Numbered from the stretch's first letter, positions 33,871-41,344 are shown. The stretch: 64,000 nucleotides of DNA from Variovorax paradoxus (GCF_009755665.1 NZ_CP046622.1:3658001-3722000), one strand, 5' to 3'. Made by a program: numbers and translations. Notes: generated by a model not told the origin, from the sequence alone.

Positions 33871-35676
33871 ATGAGCACAAGCAAGATACTCATCGCGTTG
33901 GTGACACTTTTGGGGGTCTTGGCAGGCGGCTGGTTCTTCTCCAATTACCTTGTTCTGCTCATCCTCGATCTGCGAGACGCACCGCTGGCCTGGAACACGT
34001 GGTGGCAATACATTCAGGCGGCAGACCTGCCGCAGTACGCGCCCTACGCTACCAAGATCAAGCTCAGCGGCGCCCTGGGCTTCGGCGTACCACTGCTGGG
34101 CTGGGCCGCATTGCTCATCCCGCTCTTTCGAGCCAAGGCCGAATCCCTGCACGGCGACGCCAGCTTCGCCGAACTTTCCGATCTCAAGCAAGCCGGCCTG
34201 CTCAAGCAAACCCCGCAAAGCATCCTCATCGGCAAGTACAAAGGCCAGTACCTGTGGCTGGGCGGCGCGCAGCACGTCATCACGGTCAGTCCGACCCGTT
34301 CAGGCAAGACCACCAGCATTGCCATCCCGGTGCTGTTGTCGTATTTGCACTCGATGGTCGTGCTCGACCTCAAAGGCGAACTGCGCAAAGCCACCAGCGG
34401 CTGGCGCGAGTCGCAGGGTCACACCATCTATGTGTGGGCGCCCTATGACGACCAGGGAATGACCCATCGCTTCAACGCCTTCACCCTGCTGGTGGGCATG
34501 GATGCGGGCAAGCGCATCGGCGAAATCCAGACCATCGCCGCCATTCTTTACCCGGACGAGCCCGGCAAAGACCCCTTCTGGACGAGCCAGAGCCGCGCCG
34601 CCTTCACCGCCTTCGCCTCCTACATGTTCGAAGCGTGGGACAACTGGAGCCGGACTCTCGGGCGCGCCCAGGACCCCAACACCGACGAGAACTTTCCCAG
34701 CCTCGAACGCATCCTGCGCCTGTCCAGCGGCGCCGACGGCCAGGGCACCTTGGCAATGCTCAAGGCGATCTTGAACGACCCGGAGCAGTCGGGCTTCATC
34801 AGCACGCAAACGCGCACTGTCTTTGGCAACCTCGCGGGCCTGGCCGAGCAAACCTTCTCCTCGGTGATCGCCACCATGCAGGCGCCACTGCAGCAGTTCC
34901 TCAGCCCCGTGCTGGCCGCCGCCACCAACGCGACCGACTTCGACATCACGGCCATCCGCAAACGCCCGACCACGCTGTACGTCGACATCCCGACCAACAA
35001 GCTCGATGAAAGCGGCAAGCTGCTGAACATCTTCTTCAGCAGCGTGATCGGCAACAACCTCACCAAGCAACTGGGTGACGAGCCGGACCTGAAATACCAG
35101 ATGCTCATGCTGATGGACGAATTCACCGCCATGGGGCGGGTGGATGTGTGGGCCAAGCGCATCTCGATCTCGGCGAGCTACGGCGTGCGCGACCTGTGCA
35201 TCGTGCAAAGCCGCGCGCAGCTGCGCTCGGCCTATGGCGACAACGACGCGCAGAACTTCATCACCAACCATGGCGCCCAGATCGTGTTTGCGCCACGCGA
35301 GCAAAGCGATGCGGCCGAATACAGCGAGATGCTGGGCTACAAGACGATCCGCAAGGAGCACCGCAGCACCAGCCGAGGCGGCGGCTCCAGCCAGGTCTCG
35401 ACCAACTACACCGAAGAGCGCCGAGCCCTGTTTCTGCCGCAGGAAATCAAGGAGCTGCCCGCCGACGAGGAGCTGATCTTCTATGAAGGCTGCAAGCCGA
35501 TCCGGGCGAACAAGAACTGGTTCTTCAAGGACAAGGTTTTCAAGGAGCGGGCGAGCATGGCGCCGGCGGAGATCAAAACGATAGAGCTCAGCAGACAGCC
35601 ATCGATGACTGGTTTTGGGCTGGATGACATCACTCAAACCGAGTGTGAGGCCAAGTTCCATTCGCAACGACATTGA
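33871..35676 (+). CDS. virD4: VirD4/TraG-type type IV secretion coupling ATPase
   Basis: A 601-residue coupling protein. Two N-terminal membrane helices are at about residues 5-30 and 66-87. Walker A is SPTRSGKTTSIAIPVL (Lys146) and Walker B is MLMLMDEFTAMG (Asp416-Glu417). VVLDLKGELRK and FGNLAGLAEQTFSSVIATMQ are typical of VirD4/TraG. A strong GGGAGGTGA site 9 bp before the ATG at 33871 fixes the start. Coupling proteins recognise substrates and feed them to the type IV channel at the inner membrane. No virB genes are nearby, so the channel must be elsewhere or absent. The neighbouring zeta protein is its probable substrate. Confidence 0.93.
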   Translation: MSTSKILIALVTLLGVLAGGWFFSNYLVLLILDLRDAPLAWNTWWQYIQAADLPQYAPYATKIKLSGALGFGVPLLGWAALLIPLFRAKAESLHGDASFAELSDLKQAGLLKQTPQSILIGKYKGQYLWLGGAQHVITVSPTRSGKTTSIAIPVLLSYLHSMVVLDLKGELRKATSGWRESQGHTIYVWAPYDDQGMTHRFNAFTLLVGMDAGKRIGEIQTIAAILYPDEPGKDPFWTSQSRAAFTAFASYMFEAWDNWSRTLGRAQDPNTDENFPSLERILRLSSGADGQGTLAMLKAILNDPEQSGFISTQTRTVFGNLAGLAEQTFSSVIATMQAPLQQFLSPVLAAATNATDFDITAIRKRPTTLYVDIPTNKLDESGKLLNIFFSSVIGNNLTKQLGDEPDLKYQMLMLMDEFTAMGRVDVWAKRISISASYGVRDLCIVQSRAQLRSAYGDNDAQNFITNHGAQIVFAPREQSDAAEYSEMLGYKTIRKEHRSTSRGGGSSQVSTNYTEERRALFLPQEIKELPADEELIFYEGCKPIRANKNWFFKDKVFKERASMAPAEIKTIELSRQPSMTGFGLDDITQTECEAKFHSQRH

Positions 35677-35740
35677 GCCGGCGAAGGTCGTGGCCGCACA
35701 GGACATCATCGCCGCTCACTGAAAAATGCCAAGAACTCTC

Positions 35741-35893
35741 ATGACGTTCATCAACGAATTCACCTCGCCCGAGGATGTTGAAAAGTACGCTCTTGATCAG
35801 GTCAAAAAGAAATACGAGGGGATTGGGGTGCACGTGGATGCCAGATGCTCAATATTGCCTGAAATAAACACTTCAAAAGGGATCATCGAATGA
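35741..35893 (+). CDS. Small 50-residue open frame coupled to antitoxin 1
   Basis: MTFINEFTSPEDVEKYALDQ, followed by VKKKYEGIGVHVDARC and a short tail; 50 codons. The stop overlaps the start of antitoxin 1 as ATGA. The first residues recall the N terminus of a family of uncharacterised proteins beginning M-x-FINEFxxxEDxEKY, so this may be the start of such a gene cut and joined to the antitoxin. It may also simply be a leader that couples translation. Too short to decide. Confidence 0.4.
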   Translation: MTFINEFTSPEDVEKYALDQVKKKYEGIGVHVDARCSILPEINTSKGIIE

Positions 35894-36327
35894 ACCGCCC
35901 TCCCGCCTCCGAGAGAGATTATTGGGATCGGATTTTGAAACTCGCCAAAGACAACGGCGGCAGCTTCACGCTGGATCAGATTCAAGAAGAATTTGATCTG
36001 ACCAGTAGAGAAATCAAGAAGATCACGAAGTTGGTGAAAAAAGATCACCCAGATGATGCCATCGACAACTATGAAAATGCAGAAGGCCTGGTTAAGGCAT
36101 GGGGAGGGCGCACCATATCGGAAGAATATGAAGAAGAAAAAAGGCCATCTCCTGATTTACAGAGAACTGAAGGATTGACTGAGCTGTGGTTAATGTCTCG
36201 TCATGAGTTCAGGCTAATTGAAATTGACGACAAAGAGGCCGTACAAGCGATTGATTTGAAATATGTCACCCTCAATCAAATCTTTCTTTATTTGGCGCGC
36301 AAGGGAGTTCTCCATGGCTGGTTCTAA
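35890..36327 (+). CDS. Putative zeta antitoxin, copy 1 (intact)
   Basis: A 145-residue acidic soluble protein: MNRPPASERDYWDRILKLAK, then NGGSFTLDQIQEEFDLTSRE, ending FLYLARKGVLHGWF. The N-terminal half looks helix-turn-helix-like, but I do not recognise the family and it does not resemble the small epsilon antitoxin. Its last 14 bases overlap the start of a zeta-type reading frame, the arrangement of toxin-antitoxin pairs. The zeta frame behind this copy is only a 59-codon fragment, so this copy is an orphan antitoxin or immunity gene. AT-rich compared with the chromosome. Confidence 0.65.
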   Translation: MNRPPASERDYWDRILKLAKDNGGSFTLDQIQEEFDLTSREIKKITKLVKKDHPDDAIDNYENAEGLVKAWGGRTISEEYEEEKRPSPDLQRTEGLTELWLMSRHEFRLIEIDDKEAVQAIDLKYVTLNQIFLYLARKGVLHGWF

Positions 36328-36493
36328 TCCCTATCTACTCTCGGAGGCGGAGAACGAGCGGACTTTTCGTGAAGAAATTCTTCTGGGAAAGTTAAAAAAT
36401 ATCGGGGCCAACCTTCCTCCTGTCGAACGCCATCAAATGGTCATCAACCGTGGTCAGCGGCGCCGATGCATGGATATGCTAGCGCCAAGCTGA
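36314..36493 (+). pseudogene. Truncated zeta-toxin start, copy 1
   Basis: Reads MAGSNPYLLSEAENERTFRE and continues in step with the full zeta protein as far as residue 48. It breaks within the P-loop (MVINRGQ, then RRRCMDMLAPS and stop) and so lacks the lysine and everything after it. The 59 codons overlap antitoxin 1 by 14 bp. It cannot be an active kinase. A second, independent-looking copy ends at exactly the same point. Confidence 0.75.
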
Positions 36494-36530
36494 AGATGGC
36501 CTAAACCAATACGTCAAAAGGGAACAACAC

Positions 36531-36967
36531 ATGAATCATCCACCGGCCTCTGAGAGAGATTATTGGGATCGGATTTTGAAACTCGCCAAAGACAACGGCG
36601 GCAGCTTCACGCTGGACAGATTCAAGAAGAATTTGACCTGAGCAGCAGGGAAATAAAGAAGATCGCGAAGTTGATTGAAGAAGATCGCTCGGATGATGCT
36701 GTCGACAACTTTGAAAATGCGGAAGGCCCGGTTAAGGCATGGAAGGCTCGGTCTATCTCCGAAGGATATGAAGAAAAAAAACTAACCTTCTCAGACAAAG
36801 ATCGCAAGAACAGATTAATGGATCTGCGAGTAATGGCTTACCGCGAATTCAATTCAATCGATATTGATGACAACGATGCCGTTCAAGCGATTGATTTGAA
36901 ATACGTTACCCTCAATCAAATCTTCCTTTTTTTAGCGCGCAAGGGAGTCCTCCATGGCTGGTTCTAA
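36531..36967 (+). pseudogene. Putative zeta antitoxin, copy 2 (frameshifted)
   Basis: Homologous to copies 1 and 3 over its length. One T is missing after 36616 (CTGGACAGATTC where copy 1 has CTGGATCAGATTC). Translation from the ATG at 36531 therefore changes to RFKKNLT and stops at 36639-36641 after 36 residues. The rest remains readable in another frame to 36967 (FDLSSREIKKIAKLIEEDRS). The loss suggests this copy is no longer under selection, unless the downstream frame has its own start. Confidence 0.8.
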
Positions 36968-37133
36968 TCCCTATCTGCTGTCGGAGGCGGAGAACAAGCG
37001 GATTTTTTGCAAAGAAATTCTTCCCAAATGGTTGAATGATGCAGCTCCCAACCTTCATTCGGTTGAACACCCCCAAATGGTCATTATCGGTGGTCAGCGG
37101 CGCCGATGCATGCATATGCTTGCGCCAAGCTGA
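36954..37133 (+). pseudogene. Truncated zeta-toxin start, copy 2
   Basis: A 59-codon fragment: MAGSNPYLLSEAENKRIFCK, reaching the P-loop as MVIIGGQ, then RRRCMHMLAPS and stop. It overlaps broken antitoxin 2 by 14 bp. The junction at codon 48/49 is identical to that of copy 1, so the truncation happened once and was then duplicated together with the antitoxin. Confidence 0.75.
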
Positions 37134-37170
37134 AGATGGCCTAAAACAATACGTCAAAAGGGAACAACAC

Positions 37171-37608
37171 ATGAATCACCCCCCCGCCTCTGAGAGAGAT
37201 TATTGGGACCGGATCTTGAAACTCGCCAAAGACAATGGCGGCAGCTTTACGCTGCATCAGATTCAGGAGGAATTTGATCTGACCAGCAGAGAAGTCAAGA
37301 AAATCACGAAGTTGATTGAAGAAAATCGCTCGGATGATGCTGTGGATAATTATGAGCGTGCAGAAAGCTCAGTTAAGGCGTGGGGTGGGCGTACCACATC
37401 AGAAGAATACGAAGAAGAAAAAACAACTTCTCCTGATATGCAGCGCATTAAAGGACTGCAAAAACTTGATGTCATAGCTTATCGTGAATTTAAATCAATC
37501 GACATCGATGATGATGAGGCCGTTCATGCAACTTTATTAAAATACTTAACGCTCAATCAAATCTTTCTTTACTCGCGACAGAAGGGAGTTCTCCATGGCT
37601 GGTTCTAA
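37171..37608 (+). CDS. Putative zeta antitoxin, copy 3 (next to full toxin)
   Basis: A 145-residue protein: MNHPPASERDYWDRILKLAK, then GGSFTLHQIQEEFDLTSREV, ending GVLHGWF. It is intact and overlaps the full zeta gene by 14 bp, so this is the working partner. An AAAAGGGA ribosome-binding site precedes the ATG. It differs from copy 1 mainly in the C-terminal half, the part most likely to touch a specific toxin. Function as antitoxin is inferred from position and the toxin family. Confidence 0.7.
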   Translation: MNHPPASERDYWDRILKLAKDNGGSFTLHQIQEEFDLTSREVKKITKLIEENRSDDAVDNYERAESSVKAWGGRTTSEEYEEEKTTSPDMQRIKGLQKLDVIAYREFKSIDIDDDEAVHATLLKYLTLNQIFLYSRQKGVLHGWF

Positions 37609-40600
37609 TTCCTATCTGCTCTCGGAAATAGAGAATGAACGAATTTTTCGAGCAAGAATTCTTCCTAAACAGCTTGAAAGAGCAGGCTCAGGCCTTCATC
37701 CCGTCGAGCACCCCAAAATGGTCATCATCGGTGGCCAGCCCGGCGCGGGCAAGAGCCGCACCATGGGCGGCGTCGAACGCGAATTGACGCATCAGGGCGG
37801 TGCTCTCAAGATTTCACCGGACGATTTTCGGAAATACCATCCGGCGTTCAAGAAATTGAACATAGCCAACGACCGTACCTCATCAAGCTTCACCCACGAG
37901 GACGCCGGCATTTGGGCTGAAAAGCTCGAAAAGTACGGCCGAGCGCACAAGCTCAATGTCATTCTCGAAGGCACGCTGCGCACCCCAGAAAATGCCGCAG
38001 CGCGGTTGCAGGAGTACAAAGCTGCCGGCTACACCACCGACGTGCGCGTGGTGGCCACCCATGAGCGCACCAGTTGGCAAAGCGTGCACAGCCGGTATGA
38101 GTCCGACAAAAGGGATGATGACTACGGCCGCTGGGTCCCAAAAGACGGCCACGACTCCGCCTACAAGGGTGTTCTGGACAGTGTCGAAGTAATCGAAGCT
38201 CGAAAGCTATCCGACCGCGTCGGCATCTACGACCGCAACGGCAAGGCCATTTATCAAAACGAACTCAAAAACGGCCGATGGGAACATGCGCCTGCAGCCC
38301 GTGACGCCTTGGCTGGCGAGCGCAGCAAGCCTCTCACGCCTGCGCAATGGGAAGAGCATCTCAAGAATTTCGACAAAATCACCCGCAACGTCATCCGTCC
38401 GGGCCGCGCAGCCGGCGTAGAAGAGATCCAGGAAATCCAGCGACTGCGCGCCCGCTCCGAGACGATCGCCACCGAGCAACTTGGACATGCACCTGCCAGG
38501 TCCTTGGGCACCCGCCTCACGAAGTTGGGCGCTGCCGATGCCGCCATCGGCGCCACGTCGGGTTTCAAAACCTTCACCAAAATCGGTGGTGCGGGTAGCG
38601 GCGTCCTGATGGCCTACGGTGCCGTCAGCACCCGCGAGCAATACACCGCCCTGCAATCCCAAGGCAACCAATACGCCGCCGACGCCCTTCTGCGGGAGTA
38701 CATGGAGAGCGCCACCCTGGGCCTGGCCGGCGGTTTCGCGGCAGGTGCTGCCTACGGTGCTGCGACAGGCTCATGGAGCGGTCCCGGGGCACTCGCCACC
38801 GGCCTGGTCGGCGGCGCCATCGGCGCCGTGGGTGGCGACTACATCGCCAAGGCCCACACCCAGCACAAGCTCGACCACCAAAGCGGCAGCGACGGCATCA
38901 CCTACACCCATACCGCGCAAGGCTGGATGGGCGGCAGCGCTCCGGCGCCGGCCAGCCAGCTCGAGGCCCTCGAATACAAGCGCTCGACGGCCGTCACCTC
39001 GCTGGCGGTGGCCAACCCGCAGGTGCTGGACACCAGGAACATCACACTGGCCGATGCGCAAGGCAAGCAGATTGCGTGGCACGGCGACGGCAAAGGCCAG
39101 TGGACGGCTTCCGTGACCAACCCGGCCTACGATGCCGAAGCCTTTGCGCGCGACATGAGCACACGCATGTCCGATGCCATGCGGCAGCCGGGCGGTGGCT
39201 TGGACGGCAAGCCGGGCATGCCGCCGATGGCGCTGTCCGTGCCGCCCGTCAAGACCATCACCGCCGATGCCGCCACCAGCGCGCAACTCAGCCAGATCGC
39301 CGCCCAGCGCCAAAGCGCCAACGACCACTACCCGCAGATCGTCGCCAAGGCCTCCGTGATGGACTACTACGGCCGGGGTTGGGACAAGAGCGGAACGCTG
39401 CCCGAGTTCGCCACCAAGGCACTGAACATGCCGAGCGAAACACTCATCAAGGACCCGGCCACCGGCAAGATATGGGACGCCACAGCCAAAGGCTTTGAGC
39501 GCACCGAGCGCACTTACGTGCCGGAAGGCGACGGAGCGGTCGCGCGCGACGTGACAGTGCAGCCGAATGCGCAGGAAGCGGCGCGCCTGCTGCCGGCGCA
39601 GCAGCAAGCGCGTGAGGCCAATGCGCAGCAGGGAGCGCGGTTCATCGCGCAGACCTATGAGGCGGTCCAGCAGCAACAGCCGCAAGCGCTGCAGCAATCA
39701 GCGCCGCAGCGGCAGTCGCAGAACGCACCTGCGCGAACGGAGGCGGCAGCATCGGCATCGGCCGTCGTCACCAACGCCGCTCAAGGCCCTGTGCGCGAGG
39801 AGCCCAATGCCACGCGCCAGCAGACGCCTGCACAGCCGAAGCCCACGAGCGGCCACCTGACACCGCAGCAGATCGAGCGCATCACCACGCATGAATCGCG
39901 CATCGTGCCCACGCCGGGCGGCATGAGCTTTGCCGAGGCGCACCGGCGCCGCGACGAACCCGAGCAGATTTCCCCGGGCTCGTTGCGGCCCGTGGGCAAG
40001 CTGGATACATCCCAGATGGACAAGGGCAGCCCGTTGTACCGGATGCACCTGGCGCAGGAACAGGCCCATATGCGCGACCTGGAGATTGCGCTGGCGCAGG
40101 ACAGGGAGCGGTTCAAGAACGAGCCGAGCCCTCAAAGGACACCGCAGCCTTCGGTGGAGCGCGTGCAGGACCGTGCGCCGGAACGCGTGCAGGAGCAGGC
40201 GCCGGCCGCCGGCGCCGAGGCGATGCACTCGCCGACAACCCACGCCTCAATGGCTGCCCCGGTGCACTCGAACCCTCAAGGCAATGCCGCGGCCATTGCG
40301 GCGGCGCAAGCCCAGGTGGCCGCAGCGCAAGCCCAGGCGGCTGCGGCGCAGGCCCAGGCAGTTGCGGTGCAGGCCGAATTGGCCCAGATGCACCAGCAGA
40401 TGGCACGCATGGCCGCAGAGCGCGGACACGACGGCCTGGAGCGGCGTGATGAGCGTGATGAGAGGGATCAGCGCGATCAGCCTGGGACGACACAACTCGT
40501 GCAAGGCCGCGACACCCGACAAGATCTGGAGACTGGCACGCACGGCAAGCAGATATCCGTCACTGCCGCAGCTGACACGAGCCGCCCGTTGCTGCGCGAT

Positions 40601-40954
40601 TTCAGCGACCCGGGTCATCCCCAGCATGCGCTGTACAACACCCTCAAAGACGGGCTTCCACAACGCACGGCGCCGCAGTTGCTTTCGCATCTGACGGCGG
40701 CCTGCTACAAGTCAGGCATCAAGCAGCCCGATGATCTGGCCCATGTCGTGGGCAGGGAAGGAAAGCTTCACTTTTTATCCCGCTCATTGTTCAGCCCCGG
40801 CACCACCGTCGACGTCACGCAGCCCGCGCCCAGCGTGCAGCAGACCATGCAGGAAGTACAGCAGTTCGACCAGCAGCGCGCAGCCGATCGCGCCCAATAT
40901 CAGACACAGGCTGCCGCGCAAGCAAACCAGCAGCAGGGACCGGTGATGGGCTGA
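37595..40954 (+). CDS. Zeta-toxin kinase with XVIPCD-like C terminus (probable type IV effector)
   Basis: A 1119-residue protein. Residues 1-260 are a zeta/PezT kinase: P-loop MVIIGGQPGAGKSRT (Lys53), then LKISPDDFRKYHP, NVILEGTLRTPENA and RVVATHERTSWQSVHSRYES. Zeta toxins phosphorylate UDP-N-acetylglucosamine-type sugars. Residues 322-422 are Gly/Ala-rich and hydrophobic. A long Gln/Ala/Pro-rich region follows, with AQAQ repeats at about 897-935 and RDERDERDQRDQ near 955. The last 120 residues (DFSDPGHPQHALYNTLKDG, LLSHLTAACYKSGIKQPDDL, Gln-rich tail) resemble the XVIPCD signal recognised by VirD4. Classic zeta toxins are about 270 residues, so the extension is remarkable. Confidence 0.85.
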   Translation: MAGSNSYLLSEIENERIFRARILPKQLERAGSGLHPVEHPKMVIIGGQPGAGKSRTMGGVERELTHQGGALKISPDDFRKYHPAFKKLNIANDRTSSSFTHEDAGIWAEKLEKYGRAHKLNVILEGTLRTPENAAARLQEYKAAGYTTDVRVVATHERTSWQSVHSRYESDKRDDDYGRWVPKDGHDSAYKGVLDSVEVIEARKLSDRVGIYDRNGKAIYQNELKNGRWEHAPAARDALAGERSKPLTPAQWEEHLKNFDKITRNVIRPGRAAGVEEIQEIQRLRARSETIATEQLGHAPARSLGTRLTKLGAADAAIGATSGFKTFTKIGGAGSGVLMAYGAVSTREQYTALQSQGNQYAADALLREYMESATLGLAGGFAAGAAYGAATGSWSGPGALATGLVGGAIGAVGGDYIAKAHTQHKLDHQSGSDGITYTHTAQGWMGGSAPAPASQLEALEYKRSTAVTSLAVANPQVLDTRNITLADAQGKQIAWHGDGKGQWTASVTNPAYDAEAFARDMSTRMSDAMRQPGGGLDGKPGMPPMALSVPPVKTITADAATSAQLSQIAAQRQSANDHYPQIVAKASVMDYYGRGWDKSGTLPEFATKALNMPSETLIKDPATGKIWDATAKGFERTERTYVPEGDGAVARDVTVQPNAQEAARLLPAQQQAREANAQQGARFIAQTYEAVQQQQPQALQQSAPQRQSQNAPARTEAAASASAVVTNAAQGPVREEPNATRQQTPAQPKPTSGHLTPQQIERITTHESRIVPTPGGMSFAEAHRRRDEPEQISPGSLRPVGKLDTSQMDKGSPLYRMHLAQEQAHMRDLEIALAQDRERFKNEPSPQRTPQPSVERVQDRAPERVQEQAPAAGAEAMHSPTTHASMAAPVHSNPQGNAAAIAAAQAQVAAAQAQAAAAQAQAVAVQAELAQMHQQMARMAAERGHDGLERRDERDERDQRDQPGTTQLVQGRDTRQDLETGTHGKQISVTAAADTSRPLLRDFSDPGHPQHALYNTLKDGLPQRTAPQLLSHLTAACYKSGIKQPDDLAHVVGREGKLHFLSRSLFSPGTTVDVTQPAPSVQQTMQEVQQFDQQRAADRAQYQTQAAAQANQQQGPVMG

Positions 40955-40986
40955 CCGCCTCTGCTCTGCGGGCAGCGGCGCAATCC

Positions 40987-41103
40987 ATGATCGTGCTCGA
41001 CCTGAACAGTCCCATGACGGCCATGGCAGGGATGGATGCGGGCAAGCGCTTCATATATGTTCGAGGCCTCGGGCCAATGGACCCGGATCGTCGGGGGCGT
41101 CGT
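40987..41103 (+). pseudogene. Shredded virD4 remnant
   Basis: Three short blocks match the virD4 gene at 33871-35676 in the same order and orientation. ATGATCGTGCTCGACCT matches the region near 34354. ATGGATGCGGGCAAGCGC matches near 34498 exactly. TATATGTTCGAGGC and the following CCGGA/TCGGG positions match near 34621. The material between the blocks is missing. This looks like a second virD4 copy reduced by internal deletions. It abuts the right 27-bp repeat. Confidence 0.65.
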
Positions 41104-41130
41104 GCCACTCAGTCAGTCGTGTTTTCCATG
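41104..41130. repeat. Right 27-bp direct repeat of the island
   Basis: Identical to 33731-33757 over 27 bp. It covers the final codons and stop of the intact 61-residue gene on the reverse strand (RMENTTD then TGA at 41109-41111), so the target gene is not damaged at this end. This is the usual arrangement for an integrase-type attachment site. Confidence 0.75.
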
Positions 41131-41294
41131 CGCTTCGTAAGCGTACCCAGCTGCAGCTCGATGGAAAAGAGCCGCTCGTTCAGCACGGCGGTCTGCAGCC
41201 GTATGGCCTCGATGATGGCCTTGGTTTGCGGGTCCGAGGTGTTTTCGGACAGTTCCGCCAGGTCATGCAGCTTCTTGCGAAGTTCGTTGCTCAT
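41109..41294 (-). CDS. Small 61-residue helical protein
   Basis: MSNELRKKLHDLAELSENTS, then a long predicted helix (QTKAIIEAIRLQTAVLNERL), ending KRMENTTD. It has coiled-coil character and no signal peptide. A GGGAGG site lies 5 bp before the ATG. Its 3' end is the right island repeat. If the island is removed, its stop would sit about 30 bp upstream of aroC in the same direction. I do not recognise the family. Confidence 0.65.
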   Translation of the reverse strand: MSNELRKKLHDLAELSENTSDPQTKAIIEAIRLQTAVLNERLFSIELQLGTLTKRMENTTD

Positions 41295-41344
41295 GGGAGG
41301 CTCCGTTCATCGTCTCGTCGTAGAGGCTGCAGTATGGGTCTTCG

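Larger units (their letters stand above)
35890..37733 (+). repeat. Three tandem antitoxin / zeta-start units
   Basis: Unit 1 begins at 35890, unit 2 at 36531 and unit 3 at 37171, giving a period of 641 and 640 bp. Each unit has the 438-bp antitoxin gene, a 14-bp overlap and the first 48 codons of zeta. In units 1 and 2 a shared segment (from CGGCGCCGATGCATG to the AAAAGGGAACAACAC leader) follows, whereas unit 3 continues into the complete zeta gene. Copies differ at many positions, so they are not a recent identical duplication. Confidence 0.8.
33731..41130. mobile_element. Putative island: VirD4 coupling protein, zeta effector and antitoxin array
   Basis: About 7.4 kb bounded by the 27-bp direct repeats. 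All genes inside run rightward, opposite to both flanks. Contents in order: VirD4, a 50-codon frame, antitoxin 1, zeta fragment, broken antitoxin 2, zeta fragment, antitoxin 3, full zeta protein, virD4 remnant. No integrase, transposase or tRNA was seen. Base composition is mosaic, with the antitoxin array AT-rich and the rest GC-rich. Mobility itself is inferred from the repeats. Confidence 0.6.

Noticed and set aside
33784..34275. A leftward 163-codon frame over the start of virD4
   Set aside because: Antisense to conserved VirD4 sequence; no recognisable domain or clear ribosome-binding site.
35890..37170. Possible CRISPR-like array because of the regular 640-bp period
   Set aside because: The repeats are diverged genes, far longer than CRISPR units.
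33731..41130. Integrase or transposase gene of the island
   Set aside because: None of the reading frames inside shows recombinase motifs; recorded as absent.
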